64,000 nt of DNA, taken from positions 30,250,053-30,314,052 of the forward strand of contig OZ022577.1 of NCBI GenBank assembly GCA_963669155.1, given 5' to 3'. A model generated the notes under the pieces. The model did no database searches, was not told the DNA's origin, and worked only from the letters and a program-made list of their open reading frames with translations. A program made the position numbers and the translations under genes. The stretch comes from Arbacia lixula (lineage: Eukaryota; Echinodermata; Echinoidea; Arbacioida; Arbaciidae). Below, in pieces: positions 45,105 through 64,000 of the stretch; positions within the stretch are counted from its first letter, which is position 1, and the number at the start of each line of letters is the position of its first letter.

Positions 45105-48100
45105 TTGAATCTTTAGAATACATGTACGTCTCTCCGCCCCCCCCCCCCCCCCCCCCTTCCCAAATCTGCCTGCCTACGTGTAAATTGGCCACTGGACCGG
45201 TATCAAAATAGAAACCTTCTAAGCCAGTCATCATATAATTCATTTTTTTACTGTGAGTGCTATATATAAGCATATTACCCAATATATATCCTGGAAGAAG
45301 AATAGACCATTTCGTAATTACACCATGGTTGGACAATGCACTGAATAAATACTACTAGACTGCTGACTGGGATTGTTTCATGAAACTGTGTTGGCTGGTG
45401 CATGTAAAGACATTTTACAGTGTGCCTGGAACAACAATAGGAGCAGATGCACATGGTGGAATGTTCTTTCAATGCCTTCTCAGAGCTGAATAGCTGTTGC
45501 CATATTTGCATGATAATAGATTGAAATGTGGTCGACTATCTAGTGAATTCCCATTTTACTCTGTGAGTTTGGGAATTGACCTGAGGTCATTTACTAAAAG
45601 CAATAATCTGCTCATGCACAAATTGCAATTACGAAATGGCTTATTACACAGAAACTTTGCACGAAAAATACCCAGTCAGAAACAATAAACTTATGATATG
45701 ACCCAGTAAACACAACCATATGGATAACAACAGCTTGCATAAAACCCAATGTGATATGTCTTTCTAGTATGGTTTATAATTTATACTCAAACTTGACAAT
45801 ATTGTCTATTGGTGAAATCAACCATAACATGAAAATGTATGGATGCTTGCATACTGGTACATGCACATTCACATGGACGTGCATTCAATTCATATGAGTA
45901 CTGAGAAGTACTCACCTACAGTGGGAGATGCCCCAGCAATAAAAGCTTCTAAACATAGGAAAAACATGACTGATATGCTCCAGTAACTCAGGCCTAATCC
46001 ATTATGATACCCTCCATGTATGCACTAGTGCAGACTGACTTGTGACAACTAAACAGTGCATCGGCAGCATACACGCTTCATTACAGTTTGGGCAGATCCC
46101 ATTTATATGGGAATTTTAAAGATAATTGTTAATTGGGTTATTTGCATGGTGGTGGTGGTGCCATGGTGGTGGAGGTGGGGGGGGGGGGGCGTATAGCCCC
46201 CTCTACCCCTCTCTACTCAACTGAAACTACATGTACTACACATTTCTGTGGACTTAATTTATGTGTCTATTTTGAATGATCATATGGCAGGAAGAACTGA
46301 ACAAGCTTTAGATTCTGAAATGGCATCATCATCTAAATCAATTCAGCAAATGAACACCATCAAGGTTCTGATGTTAAAATTAAAGTTTGGCAGCCAGTTG
46401 TAGTACCCTATTTAGGCATCAGTTCAACTTTCTTCAAATGTATTATACAAAAGTAGAGCTAAATACACAAATGCATGATCAGATTCTCAACCCCAAACCT
46501 GATACTAATGCAACATACATGTAAATCATCCTACTTTGTAAATACAATGTATGTTGCAGGAGCAACTATTAAGTGTTTAGAAATAAGATATGATGTGCTT
46601 AGATTATGGTATCAAAATGTTTAACAAACCATATCATTCAATATGTGCATCCTTAGCTTTTGATTTTATCAAGAGTCATTCTCAAAACAATTCCCTTGAC
46701 ACTGACTAGTTATGTTTGCAAGAACTATGAAATTCCTTTAAAACGTTTTGACTTCTTGGATTAAGAGCATTTTTTAATAGCAAAGGTCAACATGTAAAAA
46801 GTGTAACATTTATTTTTAACAGTTAATTTGTTATCTGTGTTTAGAGGGGTTTAAATATAAAGTACCTAAAACACAACATTGATCATTCCTTGATTAGACT
46901 TTGAATTTACATGAAGTTGGCTTGTCCACATTGATAACTTCAACAAATAATTTCAAATTCAACCCCGCAAAAAACAAAACACCCTTCAATGTTAATTGAT
47001 TAAAAAAAAAACCTCTCTAATCTCTCTGCAGGTTTGACCTGGAGTACAATGTTCTTGTAACCAAATCTCTGCTCACCTAACCACAACAATCGCACGATTG
47101 ACATTCCATTGTTTGTTCGCTCATTTGTCCATGACCATGTGGTTGTGGTGTCTATCCTGGTTGTCTTGTTCTACTCCAAATCTGTAACTGGTTTTATCTA
47201 GTTTTCAGACAAAGATTGAGAGATCTGGATTGCTCAAATAAATTACGCTGTTAAATCAATATATTGAGATGGATCTAGTATAAAAAAAAATGAGTTGTCT
47301 GCTGTATCTCTGGGATAAAAACATTTGTAACGTTTTTGAGAAAATACAATGTTTGAAGAGAGTTTTCTTGAAATTCAAATAAAGAACATACATGGCATGT
47401 ACAAATAAGACTCAGAATTAGAAAAAAATCAAACTTTTTAGTAACACCAGGTGTTTGTATTCTTCCAGGGTATTTGATGCACTCATGTGGTGAGCAAATC
47501 AACATTGTTTATTATAATGCAAACAAAGTAACAATCCCCAAAGGTCAACTTCAAGCACATTTTTGCATTTTCATTGTTAAAGCACATTTTGGCATTTACA
47601 ATTCACATCTAACTTTCCCAGGCATGCATGCAAGCAATTATCTGATCTACATTATCTGGTGCAATCTAGTTTGTACTTTCCCTATTGCTACTCTAGTGCA
47701 CACCAACAATACACATGGAAAATTCCACTTAGAACGTACCTGTGCTGCATGTATAAGCAAACATCACACAATGAATTTCTGAAAAACTTCACTAATTTCA
47801 CATGAGAGCTTAGGACCTGCACCCATGTAAGTGGATTAGGTTTAAAACATAGCCTGACCATGTGTTAACCTGGAGTGTACTGTGTACACATAGCAGGTTT
47901 AACCATCTCATTACCATGGGCACAAGCAATGATTAGCCATGGATAGCCTCTCAAGCTCGCCTTCACACCTTGGTTACCAAAAGGGCTAAGACCTACACTG
48001 TACATTGCACATCTCCAACCATTGCACCTAATGCAAGGATAAGACCTAACACAGTGTAGATCTGGAGAAAAGAGTATGGTTGAGTGCGGCCACACGAGAC

Positions 48101-51100
48101 AAAGGTTTTGTTCTCAATACAAGGTCTTCTTCTCCATATGGTCGTCAGGTAGTGTTGACTGAACCACTCTCTCAAAACAAAATATGTCTACAGGATAGAC
48201 TACACCTGTCGCACCTTGACAAGTCAGTTGGGTCTCAATGGTAGTGGACATTTAAGCAATACAAGTTAGTCTCTGCATTTCAGACCTATTTATTCAGACT
48301 CACTTGCTGACTGAGTGACTGACAGACAAGGGTCTGCACCTATACAAACTACTTAGACTACACAATGGGGAGTGCTTCACAATAGAGATCGTCTGCAACG
48401 TATCTACATGTACAGGTGCTCAGTGATGTAAAGCTAAAGGCCCATATTCACAACAATGGTTTACTAGTAATTTAATTTGTGTACTAAACCTGGACTAGCT
48501 CCATGGGATGCCAACTACAAAATGAAAAACAATATTATTGATTCAATAATTTATTTTGAGCTCGGAATCACTAGGGTATATTGAGTTTCTCCATATAATG
48601 ATTACAGTGAACAATTGAAATCACCCACTGTTGTGATTCCGTGATGAAAATCACTCAGTTATATGGTGATTGTACTGACAAAATATCATTTTGAGGAGAT
48701 TCTTTCACATACAATATTGGTAAATAAGAAGGGTTTTTTGTAGAATGGATGCAGAATGAAAGAGAAAGCTCTGAAGACAGATGTTTGGCCTTCATGTACC
48801 ACAACTCCCCTCTTACTTTCATGCTTTCAATGCACATCCTGTCACTTAATTTATGATCCAGACGATTAAATCATGGAAATGGCTAAACCATTCATTTAAT
48901 TCGACAGACAGAGGACTCAAATGTAATGTGTTAGTTACAGCTGCAAAACAACACCCGGATATCCCCACTGCTCATTAGGAAGCAACAAACCTGTGATAAA
49001 GACTTTTAACAGGTCTCTCAAAGTCACCTTGATGGAGATTGGGGTGGGAAATTGACATAACATCACTCTGTCACATTGAAAGTCACATGCAGATAGGCTG
49101 TTGTTATTGTTTGAATTTTGTCTTTGCTCTTTGAGTTTCCCAGGACATGGAACTGACTAGTTACAAGCTTTGTTCTACCGTAGACTTGACAAACAAACAA
49201 AACCAAAACAACCAAAATTAAACGGACAAATATTTACCCAGGGAAGTTTATCATCAAAACTGAGAGTAAAGTTTAGGGGTCAGGTTAAAAATACTGTGAC
49301 ATCCCTTTTGCATGACCTGCAAGAACCTTGTAGGGGCTGCCTATACACTGTACATGAAGATCAAGTTTGTAAAATCTGGCAGTTACCAGTGACAGAGTTC
49401 AAAGAATGTTAAAAAAACTTTAAAAACATATTTTTTGTCCTTTGTCTCTCAGGCTCTGCTTTTTGTTCAAATGTAAGAATGTCGAAGCTCACAATGAAAG
49501 CTTTTATTTGATCTTACTTATAATCATATCTTATCACAAACTTGACAAGTCTTCTCTTGGCATACCGCATCAATCTGATTGAGTTCATTGAATCATGTTA
49601 TAAAAAGATTACACTGGCAGTAGAAGGATTGGCATGTATGAGACCATATATTTTAATGACCCACCCAAAATCGTTCTGAAATGTTCAAGGCAATGTAAAA
49701 GTAACTGTTCAATTCTAACCATCTAACGGAAGTATGTTCTTCTACCATGTTATTAGCACAACTTAATCTCCTTGAAAACCCTCAAAAGGTGCCCCCCAAA
49801 TATCAATAATAATAGACCCAACAAAGAAACTACATGTACATGTATAAACTTACAGTGTGTAAAATGTACCGGTAGTCTAACAGTGTACATTGTTCATGTG
49901 ACAATGTTGCCAAATACAATAAAATTTTACTGGAAATACATGGACTACTGTACGGAAGTCGTACATATGTACTATACAGTATTTCTAAAGTTTAATACAC
50001 TTATACATGTTAAGTCGTGTTAATAACAATGGTATGAATCATAGCGGGGCTTAAATAGATACCAGCAACAACCAATAAATTCCTGTTTGTACATATACCG
50101 GTAGACAAAAATGGAGGAATCAACGGCCATTGCATTGTATCCCCCTCCCCCCCCCCCCCCCCCCCATGTACTCCACATACAGCTATATTATCAATTTCAA
50201 TATTATCAATACCTGTCTCTTGTTATTACGGGATGATCTGTTTGTTACATTATCGTGTAAATAACAACTAAATATTTTTTCTAAATCTAGGCCACAGCTC
50301 ATTTGTTACTGGTATTGTGCAGGAGGGAATGTGGGTCAATGCTGCTAAAATATCTAACTGCATTGTAAAAAAGCATCAAGGAGAAAAGGTGACAATGAAT
50401 GTCATAGCTTTGAAATCTCTATGTTGATATTTCATGATTTGCCATCAAAATGCTGAGCAATATGGGTGTTTAATTGTTCCAAAAAATAAATCTACTGTAT
50501 AGATGGATCTGAATTCATAATATAACTACAATGTTTGGCAGTTGCACGAACACATAACATTAGTGGATAATGAATTGTGGCAACATGTAGGGTTCATGCG
50601 AGGGTGTATAAAAAGATTGATTGTGGTCTTAAATGTATTATAACACATGCCCAAAGTTTCACTCACTCTTCCAGCTTCCTTAATGTTCATCCATTTCCTT
50701 TCTTCATTTCCTCTGAGCTCTCCCAATGACGTTGACATTGCCATGCTGCATGTATGGTATGGTAACATAATCTGGTTCCTTTGTCAATCTACAGGTTGTT
50801 CAATTCTCCACTGGAAAGGCAGGAAATGAGAATGTTGGCAGGTGCAACAACAACGAGAGAGATTTCAAGAATTGATATCCTACACTGGTGTGGGTGGACC
50901 ATATACCTACACCTACAGCCAGAACAGGAGCAAAAGAGCATAACAATGCTTATTCATCCAACCCTTACATTGGTCTAGAATTCTGCCAGGTTTGACTACT
51001 AACCAATCTTTAGGCAAGTTGTGTGCTCCACATTTCTGCCTGGTGGATGGAACATGTGCAAAATGAACGAATGAAAACATTGCAAAGATAGGGACAATCA

Positions 51101-52695
51101 ATTTCGGGGCATTTACACAGGTTAAACATCTCAAAATTTCACACTTCAGAGCTGGATGCTTTGAAGGACTTGTTTAGCTGTGATTTTTTTGGGGGTAGTT
51201 GCCTCGCAACTTCCACCCTTCAATGGCAGTTTTAGAAACATGGCTATTTTGTGCAACTATAAATGACCCCACTGATGGGTGCATAGGGGGTAAGAAGGGG
51301 CGAGGGGGAAGGGGTGGTGGTGGTACTGGTACTTTAAATGGGAGTTGGACATCTCCTTTTACTCAAAGATAATAATGTAATGTTTTTATCACACAAAGCT
51401 AGTTCCATACAACAAACACAACACATAGTTCTAATTCATAACAAAACTTTTTTCCACATCACTTTCTCATAAATGGATGTAACACAAATGAAAAGTATAC
51501 TAAGAGCAGCCCAATGAGATAAGCACCATCAAGAACTAAAACAAAAAATGAACACTGCACTGGATATACACAAGAATAAAATTACAACCCAAAACATTCC
51601 AATTTAGTGTACAAGTACAGATTAAGATGTAATATAATTCAGAAATGGCCAAACATACATGTACAACAACACGACCATAATGGCGTATCACTAAAATATA
51701 TATTTTTTTTTTCCCTGTACATTGTATGTCATTCTACAAGTATGTCGTTATACAGCACTTTTTTTGCACGGAAGAAAAAAATACAAAAATCAATAAATAT
51801 ATAAAAAATAACAACAGAAGGTACAATGTATATTGAGACAATTCATTGGCTGCAGTCACACCAAAATCATGATATTTCTCATCACATACTGCATGCATGC
51901 AGTACATATCAGCAAAATGTTAGCATAGACACTTGTAATTACATTTGAAATCAAACCAAACTTGTTTACTATCAAAGTTCAAATTTAAATTATCAAATTC
52001 TGATTTTTTTTTATGGAGCCTTATACATCATAGTTTGATTTCATGTTATGCTCCTCCTTCAAACCATTTTAGTTTGTTTGTTTTTTTATTCAGAAAGGTA
52101 TACATTTATTGGAAAACATGTTGAAAAGCAGTTCAGGTATATTTCCACTTGTTTGTTTGTCCACATGTCAACAGAAAAAGGACTATTTTTGCACTGGAAT
52201 ATATGGCTTTGTTTCTTCAACAAAGAAGATTTTTTTTTGTACCATTGCTGATATTTTCCCCACCAGAAGTGAACAGAAATTCTATGATGAGTAGATAAGG
52301 TTTTAATATTTAAATCACATCATACTACAGCGATTTCATTTCTATTAATTAAGCCAGTAATGTAGGGTAAGGTATTGTTTGTAGCGACATACATCTGGTG
52401 GAATATATGCACATCCAATTAGAATACATCTTTATGTCCTGGTACATGCATGTACAGTACCGGATAGCATTTATGGTTTAACATGACAGCAATTGTGAAT
52501 TTATGATGATAAACACCATCAATCATCAAAACTTGCATCAGAACATTCCAGAAACAGCCATCTCAGTTAACTTCTTCTGCGCTATAAAAACACTATCCAG
52601 CTCTATCAGACGTGTGTATAGATATTATACTAGTGCACAATTATAGCCAGTGGCACAAACTCGCAGACTCCATGCTGTCCATAAATCAAGCAGAG

Positions 52696-52701
52696 TTTAT
52701 T
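52696..52701 (-). promoter_or_regulatory. Candidate proximal polyadenylation signal of the LC3C-like gene
   Basis: AATAAA on the minus strand about 385 bp beyond the stop codon, a normal 3' UTR distance. No transcript evidence. Confidence 0.3.
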
Positions 52702-53083
52702 GTTTGATTGAGAATAACTGTGATGATGCAAATGCACTGATCTAGTATGTCACTCAATGCTGACATGATATGTTTACCAAAATTACAGTGGCAATCAAAA
52801 TCCCCCCTCCCCCCCCCCCCCCCCCCGAAAGGTATTGATTTCCCTTGCGATGGATGTTGAAAGGCAAATATATACATGTAGGATAACATCTGTATTCATA
52901 ATATCCCATCATGCTTTTTGCATCACATGACGGACAGGTATTAGACAAAGAAAACATGATGAGGCCTCTCACTACCAAGCCATTGACTTACTACACATTT
53001 CATGCACCTAAGGTAGTGAGAGGGTTAACTTGTGGTGTGAACGCAGCCGATTCGAATGACTTGATTGAGGATGGCGGGAGGCC

Positions 53084-63710
<10,627 letters not shown>

Positions 63711-63875
63711 TCAATGAAAAGCAAGCTGAGATATCACACTAATTATTCATATTTGTAGATAATCCAGGCACTAGCAATTTTGGGTCACAGTGCTTGGTAC
63801 CTCAATATCAATGTTCAATCAGAGCATCCAGAGGAGCCTGGCTACACTGATATAAAATATTATCTACAGGGACTA

Positions 63876-63993
63876 CTTTTAAAGACAGGGTAGCCCTTTT
63901 GCAGGTCAAAACAATAAAATGTTATTAAAAAAAACAGAAAATGGAAGGAAATTAACTGTTTAAAGATAGGGTAGCTCTTTTGCAGGTAAAAGA
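63876..63993. repeat. Two direct copies of a TTAA MITE end
   Basis: TTTTAAAGACAGGGTAGCCC then TTTTGCAGGTC at about 63876, and GTTTAAAGATAGGGTAGCTC then TTTTGCAGGTA at about 63958. Both resemble the family D end. They run into the window edge, so the element structure is unknown. Confidence 0.6.
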
Positions 63994-64000
63994 AAAACAA

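Larger units (their letters stand above)
42638..53083 (-). other. Repeat-poor non-coding region downstream of the LC3C-like gene
   Basis: Over 10 kb with no MITE of any family seen elsewhere, no LINE and no gene. It has poly-C/G runs (45131-45148, 46178-46189, 50146-50165, 52807-52826), many ACATGTA palindromes, and one local duplication (44558-44640 / 45029-45104). It may be a long 3' UTR of the minus-strand gene, or simply intergenic. Confidence 0.4.

Overview
This window is nuclear DNA from an animal. Its coding sequence is split by GT-AG introns, the background is AT-rich, and it is packed with microsatellites, poly-C/poly-G runs, LINE remnants and short foldback DNA transposons. The two recognisable genes, a TALPID3 homologue and an LC3C-like ATG8, together with the TE landscape and the many ACATGTA palindromes, suggest a marine invertebrate. 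A deuterostome such as a sea urchin or other echinoderm is my guess, but the species cannot be fixed from sequence alone.

Layout: (1) 65-5766, plus strand: seven phase-compatible exons encoding the C-terminal 688 residues of a TALPID3/KIAA0586-like centrosomal and ciliary protein. One intron holds a 613-bp palindromic element. The 3' flank holds two decayed copies of the end of the last exon. (2) 6-28 kb: no credible gene; a field of MITEs, one LINE 3' end, microsatellites, a complex foldback array (20.98-22.93 kb) and a 0.64-kb direct repeat (20.3 and 26.3 kb). (3) 28.54-31.23 kb, plus strand: a broken, intronless EGF plus YWTD beta-propeller (LDL-receptor-type) gene copy. It is interrupted by a 1,498-bp foldback transposon with 6-bp target duplications; its arms each hold 11 tandem units of exactly 53 bp. 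(4) 31-42.6 kb: more MITEs, a second LINE 3' end and a minisatellite. (5) 42.6-63.7 kb, minus strand: the last two exons of an LC3C-like ATG8-family gene separated by a 10.3-kb intron, with a repeat-poor 10-kb stretch downstream that may be a long 3' UTR. Its 5' exons lie beyond the window.

The most unusual content is the transposon biology. Several unrelated-looking palindromic families (at 11.0, 14.5, 38.1, 57.3 kb and elsewhere) share TTAA target duplications and ends starting AG, pointing to one or more TTAA-specific (piggyBac- or Kolobok-type) transposases acting in trans. Two insertions have apparent unoccupied paralogous sites in the same window, and the foldback element's target can be read exactly because it sits in a coding frame. 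No transposase, rRNA, tRNA or CRISPR was found. All identifications come from reading the sequence; no database search was run.
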